DNA of 64,000 bases from Sphingobacterium yanglingense (GCF_004363245.1 NZ_SNYV01000011.1:1116001-1180000); one strand, 5' to 3'. Shown: positions 25,186 to 34,398, numbered from the stretch's first letter. The notes: generated by a model not told the origin, from the sequence alone. A program made the numbers and translations.

Positions 25186-25509
25186 ATGAGCAAAAACGAG
25201 GAGAATAAAGATCTGTCATTTGACTTTGATTTTTTGGATAAATTAGTGGTAGGGATAGGTGAGGTATCTCAGATTACCAGTATTCCCACTCGCCAAATCC
25301 GCTATTGGGAGGATAAGAATATTATAACCAGCCTAACGGAAGAGGAAGGTAAAAACCGTCGCTATAACTATGAAAATATAAAGAAAATGCTCCTGATAAA
25401 GGAGCTGATCGACGAGGGCTATACACTGGATGCAGCAGCCGAAAAAGTCAAGAAACGAATGGAAATGATTGCCGATACGTTGAACAAATTACAAAACAAG
25501 CTAGGATAA
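25186..25509 (+). CDS. MerR-family transcriptional regulator
   Basis: A 107-residue protein consisting of an acidic start and the MerR winged helix-turn-helix: VGIGEVSQITSIPTRQIRYW at about 24-43, then NRRYNYENIKKMLLIKELID. A short coiled coil at the end serves as dimerisation helix. There is no C-terminal effector domain, so any ligand sensing must come from a partner. It is divergent from the NTF2-like / isochorismatase-like operon, and two 17-bp operators lie in the shared 102-bp promoter. Confidence 0.88.
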   Translation: MSKNEENKDLSFDFDFLDKLVVGIGEVSQITSIPTRQIRYWEDKNIITSLTEEEGKNRRYNYENIKKMLLIKELIDEGYTLDAAAEKVKKRMEMIADTLNKLQNKLG

Positions 25510-25707
25510 CTGATATTCTAGCTCTAACATCGTAAAACTGTGGGCCTATCATAGCAGAATTTAATGATGGCTACCACATGTACCCTACTCATATGACAAG
25601 GTCAATACAATAACCAAGAGATCATAGTAGCAGTAAATAATAATGATACAATAAACACAAAATCGCCACCTCTAGTTCTTATCCTAATAAAAATAAGCCA
25701 ATAGATG

Positions 25708-25729
25708 AAAAAAGCACTACTCGAAGTGC
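25708..25729 (-). terminator. Copy C of the GAGTAGTGCTTTTT terminator
   Basis: On the minus strand GCACT (25729-25725) pairs with AGTGC (25718-25714), followed by TTTTTT. It lies 58 bp after the repeat-protein gene. Confidence 0.65.
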
Positions 25730-25786
25730 ATAGTCTTTCACCTATCCTGTCACTTTTACAAAACAGCTGTTAGTATACGTCTTTTA

Positions 25787-26230
25787 TTAATCTTTATACT
25801 TAGCTTGCTTTTTAATCACATTGATAAGAGCAGCGACAATTTCACTTTTAGATAAACGTTCCTTCTTAGAATAAATTAAGAAGTCTACTTCGCCCCTTTC
25901 TTTTGTTAGGATTGTCACATCTGCAAAACCCCTTTCTTTAATTAATATATCAATATCTCCAAAGCCACTTTCTTTAATTCTAACCGAACGATCACCAAAA
26001 CCTGAATGCTTTATAATATAATCCGCTTCCAACTCATTGTTAGTTACTCTAACACTAAAGTCTCCGAATCCAGAATCTTTAAATTGAACAGAAATATTAC
26101 CGAAACCACTTTCTTTAATTCGGATTGACATATCAGCAAACCCAGAATCTTTGATTATTACAACCTCCTGGCTAAAGGAAGAACTTGTACTAAATAGAAC
26201 ACATAGCAATATTAATATTTTAATTTTCAT
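25787..26230 (-). CDS. Secreted protein with eight 12-residue repeats
   Basis: A 147-residue protein: signal peptide to about FSQ (residue 21), then eight consecutive 12-residue units, then a helical tail (SKSEIVAALINVIKKQAKYKD). Typical units are IKDSGFADMSIR, IKESGFGNISVQ, FKDSGFGDFSVR, IKHSGFGDRSVR and IKESGFGDIDIL; unit 4 is degenerate and the last two diverge. The alternating hydrophobic pattern with a fixed SGFGD turn suggests stacked beta-hairpins or a small solenoid. I do not recognise the family. It is monocistronic and followed by terminator copy C. Confidence 0.75.
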   Translation of the reverse strand: MKIKILILLCVLFSTSSSFSQEVVIIKDSGFADMSIRIKESGFGNISVQFKDSGFGDFSVRVTNNELEADYIIKHSGFGDRSVRIKESGFGDIDILIKERGFADVTILTKERGEVDFLIYSKKERLSKSEIVAALINVIKKQAKYKD

Positions 26231-26539
26231 AGTTTTATTTTAAAAAGCTTGACCCAATGATAGCGTAAACTAATATATAAAATATTTCACTAATCTTCCT
26301 TCATTTTTCCCTATATAGGATAAAAATATAGTCAGATTTAAAATCTATGTTATTTTTAACCGGCCTACCCTACATAGATAGTGAACTACGGCAAAACTAT
26401 CGCAATGAATTTTGCTATGATACAAAAAGCACTACTCAAAGTAATCGTGCTGGCCTACACATTACATCTAAACCTGAAAATCTAAGTGTCGAAAGTATTT
26501 TCATTATATTTTATATCTTTAACTCATAAAGTCTTTTTT
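26231..26539. other. Intergenic region with an orphan terminator
   Basis: AT-rich DNA between the divergent repeat-protein and ABC transporter genes. The only clear structure is terminator copy D (26424-26451), which faces the minus strand although no minus-strand gene ends there. Short frames here are not convincing. Confidence 0.5.
26424..26451 (-). terminator. Copy D of the GAGTAGTGCTTTTT terminator (orphan)
   Basis: On the minus strand AGCAC (26451-26447) pairs with GTGCT (26432-26428), followed by TTTTT. No minus-strand gene ends upstream of it, so it may be left from a lost gene or stop antisense transcripts from the ABC gene. Confidence 0.5.
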
Positions 26540-27316
26540 ATGGAAGTCAGCAAGCCAATTATACAGATTTCGGATCTTCGGAAGTCATACGGATCAAAAC
26601 AAGTACTAAAGGGAATAAACATTGATATATATCCGGGACAAGTCATTGGTTATATCGGGCCTAATGGAGCAGGAAAATCGACTACTGTCAAGGTGCTAAC
26701 GGGCTTGATTAATGATTTTGAGGGACAGGTTCTTATTAACGGTATAGATATTCAGTTGGATCCTCTTACCGTAAAAAGTCAGATTGGATATGTGCCAGAG
26801 AATGCAGAATTGTATGATGTATTGACGCCGATAGAGTATCTTGACTTTGTGGGCAAGCTGTACGGGATGGATGATGTACTAATCGAACAACGAACACTAC
26901 AATTGCTCAAAGCTTTTGGCCTTGAGGCGCAGGCCAACAACAGAATGGATACTTTCTCTAAAGGAATGCGCCAAAAGATACTTTTGATATCGGGTATAAT
27001 CCATAATCCGCAGATTATCATATTGGACGAACCACTTTCTGGATTGGATGCAAACGCTGTAATCATCGTCAAAGAGTTGATTTCGCTATTAGCGAGAGAG
27101 GGGAAAACGATATTCTACTGTTCGCATATGATGGATGTTGTTGAAAAGGTCTCAGACCGTATTATGCTCATCTCGGAAGGTAATATTATCGCGGACGGTA
27201 CTTTTGAGCAATTGAAAACCAATCAATCGGATTCGCTGGAACAGATCTTTTCGAAGCTCACAGGCAAGGAAAACGGAAATAGCGAAGCCTCTAATATTAT
27301 TTCAGCTATTCGTTAA
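26540..27316 (+). CDS. ABC transporter ATP-binding protein
   Basis: A 258-residue ATPase of the ABC-2 exporter type. Walker A is GPNGAGKSTT, the signature loop is FSKGMRQKILL, Walker B is IIILDEPLSGLD, and the switch histidine is in FYCSHMMD. I start at the ATG on 26540 (MEVSKPIIQISDLRK), which fits the family; a GTG at 26486 would add 18 hydrophobic residues. The permease gene follows 6 bp later. With its partner it forms an exporter or extruder whose substrate is unknown. Confidence 0.9.
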   Translation: MEVSKPIIQISDLRKSYGSKQVLKGINIDIYPGQVIGYIGPNGAGKSTTVKVLTGLINDFEGQVLINGIDIQLDPLTVKSQIGYVPENAELYDVLTPIEYLDFVGKLYGMDDVLIEQRTLQLLKAFGLEAQANNRMDTFSKGMRQKILLISGIIHNPQIIILDEPLSGLDANAVIIVKELISLLAREGKTIFYCSHMMDVVEKVSDRIMLISEGNIIADGTFEQLKTNQSDSLEQIFSKLTGKENGNSEASNIISAIR

Positions 27317-27322
27317 TCTAAG

Positions 27323-28996
27323 ATGCAGAAACTAACGTTAAGATTTATCTTGCTTTTCAGCAAATTATGGACTCGGATGGGGATTGATGTGGCTCAACTA
27401 AGGCTAATCATAGAAACAAAACTGACTATCGATGACCGTAGCCCGCTAACCTCATTTGGAAAGAATCAAGATAAAAAACCGTCCAAATATTCCACTTGGT
27501 TTCAGTTTTTCATCTTTATGCTGATGGGTGCCATATTCTTATCATTTGTATACACTATTCCAGATAAGTTCTTAGCTACATCGATATTCCTGACATTGAT
27601 ACTGTCTATGTTATCGCTATCACTCATCACGGATTTCTCTCCTGTACTGCTGGATAATAAGGATCAGTATATTATTCTACCGAGGCCTGTGAATGATAAA
27701 ACGCTGGCCTTCTCGAGAGTACTTTATATGCTGATAAAGATATCGACGCAATTATTAGCATTGTCTTTACCTACCATCATTTACATCGCTATCAATTGGG
27801 ACATCGTACCTGTAATCATCTTTTTAATCCAACTGGTCTTAAGCAGCTTAATTGCCGTCTTTTTTGTTAACATTTTTTACTCCTTATGTCTACGGTTCTT
27901 ATCTATTCAAAAGTTTAAGGACCTGATCAGTTACATTCAGATATTTTTCTCGATTTTCGTCTTTATTGGTTATCAAATCGGACCTAGAGTGATGGCCAAC
28001 GTAACAGAAGGAACGAGTAGTGTGCATCAGCTGAAATTACTTTGGCTTTCACCGGGTACATGGATTGCTTCATTTCAAGGCTTATGGCTACAGGATTTTA
28101 GCATGATGACGATCAGCTTCTCGGTATTGAGTATACTGCTTCTCTTGGTAGCCATTTCAGGATCCTCACAGTTATTTTCTAAGGATTTTAATAGTAAAAT
28201 CGCACGGTTAGCTGCTGGTGATACACCTGTAGAAAGAGCGGAAAACGTCAATGTCGACAAGATTCCTTTCTACAAAAAGATTGAAAAGTTAGTAACGAGC
28301 ACTCCTCTGGAAAAAGCTGGATTTTCAATTGTGTGGCTCATCACTGCCCGTTCGAGAGAGTTTAAGATGCAGCTATACCCTACTCTTGCCTATCTGCCTG
28401 TTTACTTTTTATTTCTATTCTCACAGGGAAAAAAGAATTCATTTGCTGCGAAAATAGACGACTTGAACACATCAGGGCTTTATATCATGATGTTCTATTT
28501 GTCACTTTTGACGGTACTAACGGTGTTTCAGCTTGTGACGAAGAGTGATAAATATAAGGCGGCATGGATATACTATGCAGCGCCTATCGGACAGACTGGA
28601 GAGCTTATGTCTGGCGTACTAAAAGCTTCTTTCTTGAAATATTTTCTGCCGTTCAACCTCATATTTTTACTGATCTGTGTTCCCTTATTTGGTATACATG
28701 TAATCAATGATATTTTACTGGCAACGGCTATAGGTGGAGTGGAATGTGTACTGATTACGCTTTTCTTGGTTAAAGCATTTCCATTTTCGCAGGCCGTACA
28801 GAATGGCAAAAGTAAGGTCTTAGTCAACCTTATCGTACTTGGTCTTTTGGGCCTAATAGGTTATCTGCACATTATGCTTCATCAATATGAAATGGCAATC
28901 TGGGGGACAGCTCTACTGATGTGGATTGTATTTTTCTTTCTCATTAAAGTTCTAAAGAAGGAAAACTGGAAGAGCCTTGATTTCGAGACGGGCTAA
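27323..28996 (+). CDS. ABC transporter permease (large, multi-spanning)
   Basis: A 557-residue membrane protein with about a dozen hydrophobic segments, for example FFIFMLMGAIFLSFVYTI, ISTQLLALSLPTIIYIAI and ILLATAIGGVECVLITLFLV. A central soluble loop lies near residues 290-345. It has no conserved motif beyond the hydrophobic layout, but it follows the ATPase gene by 6 bp, so it is the membrane partner. Twice the length of ordinary ABC-2 permeases, it may fuse two permease halves. Substrate unknown. Confidence 0.75.
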   Translation: MQKLTLRFILLFSKLWTRMGIDVAQLRLIIETKLTIDDRSPLTSFGKNQDKKPSKYSTWFQFFIFMLMGAIFLSFVYTIPDKFLATSIFLTLILSMLSLSLITDFSPVLLDNKDQYIILPRPVNDKTLAFSRVLYMLIKISTQLLALSLPTIIYIAINWDIVPVIIFLIQLVLSSLIAVFFVNIFYSLCLRFLSIQKFKDLISYIQIFFSIFVFIGYQIGPRVMANVTEGTSSVHQLKLLWLSPGTWIASFQGLWLQDFSMMTISFSVLSILLLLVAISGSSQLFSKDFNSKIARLAAGDTPVERAENVNVDKIPFYKKIEKLVTSTPLEKAGFSIVWLITARSREFKMQLYPTLAYLPVYFLFLFSQGKKNSFAAKIDDLNTSGLYIMMFYLSLLTVLTVFQLVTKSDKYKAAWIYYAAPIGQTGELMSGVLKASFLKYFLPFNLIFLLICVPLFGIHVINDILLATAIGGVECVLITLFLVKAFPFSQAVQNGKSKVLVNLIVLGLLGLIGYLHIMLHQYEMAIWGTALLMWIVFFFLIKVLKKENWKSLDFETG

Positions 28997-29105
28997 TTAC
29001 ATTTGCCTCCTCCGCTCGGATACTCAATGAAATTAAACATCTATAACAAAAAAACATCCGACATTCGATAAAGATAATGTCTCAGTTTAAAATAAAAGCA
29101 CTAAT

Positions 29106-29413
29106 ATGAATACACTGACTGTATATAACGTAATCAATAAAAGCACGGACCTTGTACTTGAAGTTGGTGAAGCAACTGTAAGCTTGAATGAGCAGGATCT
29201 AAATATATTGGTTTCCTTTCCTGAAAAATATACTATGGATGACCAGGTCTGGGATATGCGACATTTGAAAATACGATAAGTATCAACAAACGGAATAATG
29301 AATATCTCCTAACATGGACGGGATTCGTTCCTGATATTAATTATCACGATTTTTATAAATCCATGGAGCAACGCTTCGCTTTTACACTAATCACCACCTG
29401 TACATTGAAGTGA
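29106..29413 (+). pseudogene. Frameshifted hypothetical gene
   Basis: From ATG 29106 a frame of 57 codons (MNTLTVYNVINKSTDLVLEV to a stop at 29277-29279) looks like protein. From 29243 the +2 frame becomes protein-like instead (ENTISINKRNNEYLLTWTGF, then VPDINYHDFYKSMEQRF) up to the stop at 29411-29413. The two frames overlap at 29243-29277, as one indel there would produce. The restored product would be about 100 residues. I recognise no family. A sequencing error is the main alternative to true decay. Confidence 0.5.
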
Positions 29414-29515
29414 TAAATTCGGCAAATTGGATATATGTTATTGAATTGCTTCAAAATGACTATATTTATACATTAAACTCTTGTTTTTAACTAGTTATAG
29501 TATAATTATCGGATT

Positions 29516-29956
29516 ATGAGTAAAAGATTATTTTTATATGTGTTTTTTGTCTTGGCTGTTTCCTGTAGTAAGGAAAGCTCGGATGAGTATGCCGCTGGAG
29601 ACAATCAAAAAGGTATTGTTGGCAAATGGAAACTAGTCGAAACCAGAACCAGTGATGGAACTGGAAAAATTCATGTTGTTGATAAAACGAGTGAAAACCG
29701 GACTATCTCTTTCGATTCAAAAGGAAAAACTACTGATGATCGTTTTTTTTGTGGAGGCGAATATACGTTTGCACCAAAAGAGCCTAGCGAAATTAACGGT
29801 GCGAACCTAGTAATTTCATTTGGATGTCGGAATATGGATATTGCACCTACATCTGCCAGATATCATGCTTTTATCAAGGACAATAATCATCTGACTATCA
29901 ATGATGAAAATTGTGACGAAAGCTGCGCTGAAGTTTATAGGAGACTAAAGGAATAA
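29516..29956 (+). CDS. Lipocalin-like lipoprotein
   Basis: A 146-residue protein with a lipobox at LAVSCSK (cysteine 17). The mature part starts with GIVGKWKLVETRTSDGTG, the N-terminal GKW strand of lipocalin-like proteins, followed by alternating strands (ENRTISFDSKGKTTDD, GGEYTFAP). It has five cysteines after the lipobox, which may form disulphides in the periplasm. Bacteroidota carry many such small lipoproteins of unknown ligand. The alpha/beta hydrolase gene follows 44 bp later. Confidence 0.7.
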   Translation: MSKRLFLYVFFVLAVSCSKESSDEYAAGDNQKGIVGKWKLVETRTSDGTGKIHVVDKTSENRTISFDSKGKTTDDRFFCGGEYTFAPKEPSEINGANLVISFGCRNMDIAPTSARYHAFIKDNNHLTINDENCDESCAEVYRRLKE

Positions 29957-30000
29957 GCTTCATAGCGATACAGCAGGTTATTCAATAGAAAACGTAGAAC

Positions 30001-30891
30001 ATGAAGTATTTAATAACATCACTTTTATTATTAATTGGTATAGGCAACAGCCTTGCCCAACTACCGAAAGGTCTCGCTAAAAGCGACTCAACGCTTCTTG
30101 AGAACTTCAATTATACGCTCGATGCTCCGCGCCCCAATGAAACCAAAGGAGTTGTAGTTCTATTGCCAGGGTTATTCGACCATCCGCTATCGGTTTTCTT
30201 TGAATCAGATCTTCCCGCTGTACTAAATGAACTAAATTATAGTGTTATCATTCCTGTTTTATCCCAAAAGGGAGACAAGTTTGATTTATCGGAGCAGTCT
30301 GTGCGTAACCTTGGTAAACTAATAACGCAATACCTAGAAGTGTCTAATCTAAGGCTAGATACTCCTGTTATACTTGGTGGTTTTTCCATCGGAGGTACAA
30401 GAATTCTCAAATCCTGTGCAATCGAAAACAGTGCAATGGCAGCCTTAAATATTAGTCATGTCTTTGCTATAGATCCTCCACTGGATATGAGGCGTTTATT
30501 GGCATCGGATGCTAAATACAACCAAAACTTCTTAAAAGAAACACTAGAAAATGAGGTGGGAGAAATAAATGAGGAAAAATTGGCTTTACTATCACTGGTA
30601 GACATTAACAACATAGGGAGTATCCCTCCTCTAAATATAAAAGGTGCTAAAGTAAGGATCTACAATGAGCCCGCACTCGAATGGCAGATTGGAACCCGCA
30701 AAAGAGACTTATTGGATTTGAACTTATTGGATCAGTCGGTATATGTAAACTTTATGAACAGAAAGTTCCCTGACACTAACATTGAGCTTATCCTTAGTAA
30801 AATCGAAGGTACTAGAAAACAGACCGGAGACAGGAATCCACATTCTTGGAACATAGTGGATACTGATGAATTTATTGACTGGATAAACTAG
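30001..30891 (+). CDS. Exported alpha/beta-hydrolase-like protein
   Basis: A 296-residue protein with a signal peptide (to about LAQ, residue 20). VVVLLPGLFDHP supplies the oxyanion region, and the nucleophile elbow is GGFSIGG (GxSxG). An Asp-containing strand follows (FAIDPPLDMR), and a histidine near the C-terminus (NPHSWN) completes a plausible triad. The fold is consistent with an esterase or lipase; the substrate is unknown. Its TAG stop shares the four bases CTAG with the stop of the convergent WG-repeat gene. Confidence 0.7.
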   Translation: MKYLITSLLLLIGIGNSLAQLPKGLAKSDSTLLENFNYTLDAPRPNETKGVVVLLPGLFDHPLSVFFESDLPAVLNELNYSVIIPVLSQKGDKFDLSEQSVRNLGKLITQYLEVSNLRLDTPVILGGFSIGGTRILKSCAIENSAMAALNISHVFAIDPPLDMRRLLASDAKYNQNFLKETLENEVGEINEEKLALLSLVDINNIGSIPPLNIKGAKVRIYNEPALEWQIGTRKRDLLDLNLLDQSVYVNFMNRKFPDTNIELILSKIEGTRKQTGDRNPHSWNIVDTDEFIDWIN

Positions 30892-32144
30892 TCGCCCATC
30901 ATCATCACTGGTCTTTGTTCATGCATAAGTTCGCGGATGACATTTGTTGATTTATCCAAGAGATAGGTCTTGCCACCAGACTCTACAACAAACTTTCCGT
31001 CAAACTGTATACCGGCATTGTAGTACTTGTTTTCGAGCACGATATTTCCCTTCTTGTCGATTATCCCCCAAAGATCGCTTGTATAGTGAGCTCCTGAAGA
31101 GGTTGCTCTCTTTCCATAGCTAGCGTATCCTTTATAAAATCCTTCAACGACACCGACAAATTTAAAATCAATAGCCGTAGCTCCTTTCTTATCAATAAAG
31201 CCCCAGTATCCATCTTTTAAAACAGCAGCCAATCCTTCAGAGAATGGTTTTGCTTCTTCATAAATTAACGGAATAACGACCTTGCCTGACTTATCTAAAA
31301 AACCACTTTTACTATCCTTGACAACTAAAAAGAAACCTTCAGAAAACCGCTCTACCTTATCATAGCCTTCGCCGATAATGGGCTTACCCTTTTTATCCCA
31401 GACTACGTCCTTATATCCATCCTGCCCCACTCCATAGACAAACCCGTCTTCGGCAGCGTACAAACGCTTATAATCGGCCGGTATGAGTATCCTTTTCTTC
31501 ATGTCCATTAACCCTTTTTTTCCGTTCTCTTCCATCGAATAGGTAACGGAATACCCATTCACGCAAGTCGATAAAAATGGATACTGAAAATCTATAAGAA
31601 CATTTCCCTTGGTATCGATCAATCCATGTAATCCATTCTTTTTCGCTACAGCATTGCCTTTCTCAAAAGCATAAATAACCTCATACTCTAAGGGGACAAG
31701 GATTTGATTGCGAGAATCAATAATTCCGGATTTATTGTATCTTTCCACTACGAATTGATTTTTCTTGTCCGCTATCCGGACAAAACCATCATAGAGCGGT
31801 TCTATCAAATAGGCTCCCTTTCGATCAATGAGTCCATATTTGTCGCCCATACACACTATAGCGGTACCGTCCTTAAATTCGTCGGCATAATCATAGCGAA
31901 AAGGAAAAATAGCTTTCCCAAGGGTATCAATAAACGAATACTTATCGTCAAGCCTAACAGGTATCAGGCCCTCTGAACAACTACCAATATAATGGTAAAT
32001 ACAATCGGTCAATGGTACTCCTTCTTTATTCAATATTCCTTTCTGCTCGCTAGAACCATATAGATAGTAGTGGAACTCGTCTTGGGCAAACGTAGGAAAA
32101 CTAAATAGGGAGGCTGTAAAAGCCAGTAATAATATTCTAAACAT
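30888..32144 (-). CDS. WG-repeat-containing exported protein
   Basis: A 418-residue protein with a signal peptide ending at FAQ. About ten WG-type repeats follow; representative units are YGLIDRKGAYLIEPLYDG, LHGLIDTKGNVLIDF, SGFLDKSGKVVIPLIYEE and WGFIDKKGATAIDF. WG repeats build beta-propeller-like or beta-hairpin arrays and are thought to mediate protein contacts. The function of these proteins in Bacteroidota is unknown. Its end overlaps the hydrolase stop by four bases. Confidence 0.88.
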   Translation of the reverse strand: MFRILLLAFTASLFSFPTFAQDEFHYYLYGSSEQKGILNKEGVPLTDCIYHYIGSCSEGLIPVRLDDKYSFIDTLGKAIFPFRYDYADEFKDGTAIVCMGDKYGLIDRKGAYLIEPLYDGFVRIADKKNQFVVERYNKSGIIDSRNQILVPLEYEVIYAFEKGNAVAKKNGLHGLIDTKGNVLIDFQYPFLSTCVNGYSVTYSMEENGKKGLMDMKKRILIPADYKRLYAAEDGFVYGVGQDGYKDVVWDKKGKPIIGEGYDKVERFSEGFFLVVKDSKSGFLDKSGKVVIPLIYEEAKPFSEGLAAVLKDGYWGFIDKKGATAIDFKFVGVVEGFYKGYASYGKRATSSGAHYTSDLWGIIDKKGNIVLENKYYNAGIQFDGKFVVESGGKTYLLDKSTNVIRELMHEQRPVMMMGD

Positions 32145-32297
32145 CGATTGAAATAAAGAGGAAAAGTAGCAACTTTATCTCTAAATAATATATTTTTTTT
32201 TCGACAACGGCTATTTATAATTTTTCTGTCGACGCATAACTACATGTGAATGCTAGTGCCCTTATCTTCTGAAAATAAGTTGAAAGATTATGACACC

Positions 32298-32329
32298 AAA
32301 AAGCCGTTCCGAGTTCGGAACGGCTTTTT
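32298..32329 (-). terminator. Intrinsic terminator of the second SusCD locus
   Basis: AAAAAGCCGTTCCG (32298-32311) pairs with CGGAACGGCTTTTT (32316-32329) around AGTT: a 14-bp stem with T-runs on both strands. It lies 30 bp after the GDPD gene and ends the six-gene minus-strand locus. Confidence 0.9.
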
Positions 32330-32358
32330 AAAATCATCTCTTTATGAAGGCTAGGTAT

Positions 32359-33195
32359 TTATAACGTGTCCCTCCATATTTCGGGGTGATCAGTCTGAAT
32401 AATCCGTATAAATGGATAGGTCTTCAGGAAATCGGCATAGATGGCCTTACCTTTGGATAGCGCCTGTTGGTCAACTTCTCCGAGGCTATTAAGCCAAAGG
32501 TATATCCCTTGCTCCTTGAGCTTTGAAAGACTTTGGATGTCTGTAAACGATTCATCAATGTGGATTATCTTGGTACGCCCCTCTTTTAGAATAGCATTCA
32601 GGTCCTGCATGTTATTGGCTCTAGGAAACAGTGTGATCTCTTTATTGAGTTTAGATGCGGAGGCCATATCCTTGTAATCGTACAAGAAAAATAATACCTG
32701 ATCCTGCATACCTGCCGCTACAATCTGATCAAATGCGGTCCGGATATAGGCTCTATTTTCTTCCTTGAAGTCTATATCTATGATACACTTATTTTTACAG
32801 ATCGCTAAAGCTTCTTGGAATGTCGGGATCTTATGGGCCGAGATAGCTCCATGTGCAGTCTCCCTAAGGTTCAGTGCACTGATTTCGGCATAGGTTAAAT
32901 CGCTCACCTTTCCCTTCCCTGTCGTCGTACGATCTACAGTTTTATCGTGCATAAGGATCAACACTCCATCCTTAGTACTACGGAGGTCAATCTCTACTAT
33001 GGATACGCCTAGGCGGATAGCTTCCTGAAGAGAAGCAATGGAATTTTCGGGGTATTTATTATGTGCACCTCGATGTGCGGCTATATGGAATTCCTGCTGG
33101 GCCAAACGATCCAGCAATATCTGGGACTGCCCATAAACGGTCAGGGCAAAACTCCAAACAACTGGGATCATTAAATAGCGAAAATATCTGGTCAT
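32359..33195 (-). CDS. Exported glycerophosphodiester phosphodiesterase (GDPD)
   Basis: A 278-residue protein with an N-terminal signal segment and a TIM-barrel GDPD domain. The catalytic set is intact: H41-R42 in AAHRGAHNKYPENS, E50, E68 and D70 in VEIDLR, and H83-D84 in LILMHDKTVD. GDPDs split glycerophosphodiesters into glycerol-3-phosphate and an alcohol. It begins 3 bp after the phosphoesterase gene and is the last gene of the SusCD locus, so it should act in the periplasm on material imported by SusCD. Confidence 0.88.
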   Translation of the reverse strand: MTRYFRYLMIPVVWSFALTVYGQSQILLDRLAQQEFHIAAHRGAHNKYPENSIASLQEAIRLGVSIVEIDLRSTKDGVLILMHDKTVDRTTTGKGKVSDLTYAEISALNLRETAHGAISAHKIPTFQEALAICKNKCIIDIDFKEENRAYIRTAFDQIVAAGMQDQVLFFLYDYKDMASASKLNKEITLFPRANNMQDLNAILKEGRTKIIHIDESFTDIQSLSKLKEQGIYLWLNSLGEVDQQALSKGKAIYADFLKTYPFIRIIQTDHPEIWRDTL

Positions 33196-33198
33196 GAT

Positions 33199-34398
33199 TT
33201 ATTTTTTTTGAAGTTCAAAAGAGTCGAACAATTGGCCATTTAACTTATAGCTTGAAAAGTGAAGCTTATCATCTGTAACACGGATAACCTGGTAGAGTTG
33301 TGTTCTTGAAGCGGATACTTCCATCCATCGGTCAGAATCCGAATCGTACATCTTGGGACCAGCTACGGAAAGAAGGTACACAGGACGTTCGCGTCCGGCA
33401 GTTCCTCGGGCATAGGTATGATCATGTCCCTGTAGTACGAGATCAACACCGTATTTTTCAAAAATGGGTTTAAACCGCTCACGAAGGATCGTGTTATCCC
33501 TGTTTTTGGCCGTAGAGTATACGGGGTGATGCATTAATACTACGTTCCATTTTTTAGTGGAGGTTGCCAATACTTCTTCCAGCCATCTTGCTTGAGTCTC
33601 AGCTACGACCGAATCCAGCATGATCAACTGTGAGTTTAAAGATATAACCCGAAGATCCTGGTAGTCGAGGTAGTACACTGCATCCTGTAGATTCAAGGGA
33701 CCATTTGTCGGTAGATCAAACTGTACCTTCCAGTGTGGATCTAGTACCAGCTGTCTTAATGAATCACGCGTATACTCATGGTTGCCCGGTGTGGGCACCG
33801 CCGGAATCATCTGATGGATAAACCCTGCTGCTTCATACCACTCGCCCCATTCGCTATCCGTGTTGGAGCGATTGATCAGGTCTCCGGCATGCATAATAAA
33901 CCGGGCATCGGGGGTCTGCTGAAAGGCTCTGCGGATACTACGTGACCAGCGTGAACGTAGGTCATTCTGAGCATCGCCAAGGTAGATAAAAGAAAAATCA
34001 CCCGAAATATCTGCTGTACGGAACTGATTCCACGCACTCCAATGCTCGCCATCACCTACGCGATAAGCATATACTGTCCCTGGTTTTAGATTGGTAAAAG
34101 TAACCCGACCATACTTATCCTGCTGTCCGGCACCACGGTCGAGACTGAGGAAGGTTCCACTGACTGAGCGTGCCTTCTCTTCCAGGTCAGGACTACTCTC
34201 TTCTTCAACGACCTGTCCAACAAACCTGTCTACAGTTGCATCTGCACGCCAAGTAACAGACTGCGTGCTGGCAGGATTATCTGACCAAGTCAACATAATC
34301 CGATCAGGCAGTTTTGCAACGGATTTCTCCTGCGCATAACTACAGGACAGGACAGCGCTTAACACAACGCTGAAAAACAATTTAGATACTATACTCAT
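33199..34398 (-). CDS. Purple-acid-phosphatase-like metallophosphoesterase
   Basis: A 399-residue exported protein: signal peptide to about YAQ (23), then an N-terminal fibronectin-like domain (RIMLTWSDNPASTQSVTW). The calcineurin-like metallophosphoesterase domain follows, with motifs D142 in YLGDAQND, D163 in MHAGDLINR, N206-H207 in TPGNHEYT, MHHPVY, and GHDH in LQGHDHTYARG. This order is that of purple acid phosphatases. It releases phosphate from monoesters. It lies between susD and the GDPD gene with short gaps (18 and 3 bp). Confidence 0.88.
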   Translation of the reverse strand: MSIVSKLFFSVVLSAVLSCSYAQEKSVAKLPDRIMLTWSDNPASTQSVTWRADATVDRFVGQVVEEESSPDLEEKARSVSGTFLSLDRGAGQQDKYGRVTFTNLKPGTVYAYRVGDGEHWSAWNQFRTADISGDFSFIYLGDAQNDLRSRWSRSIRRAFQQTPDARFIMHAGDLINRSNTDSEWGEWYEAAGFIHQMIPAVPTPGNHEYTRDSLRQLVLDPHWKVQFDLPTNGPLNLQDAVYYLDYQDLRVISLNSQLIMLDSVVAETQARWLEEVLATSTKKWNVVLMHHPVYSTAKNRDNTILRERFKPIFEKYGVDLVLQGHDHTYARGTAGRERPVYLLSVAGPKMYDSDSDRWMEVSASRTQLYQVIRVTDDKLHFSSYKLNGQLFDSFELQKK

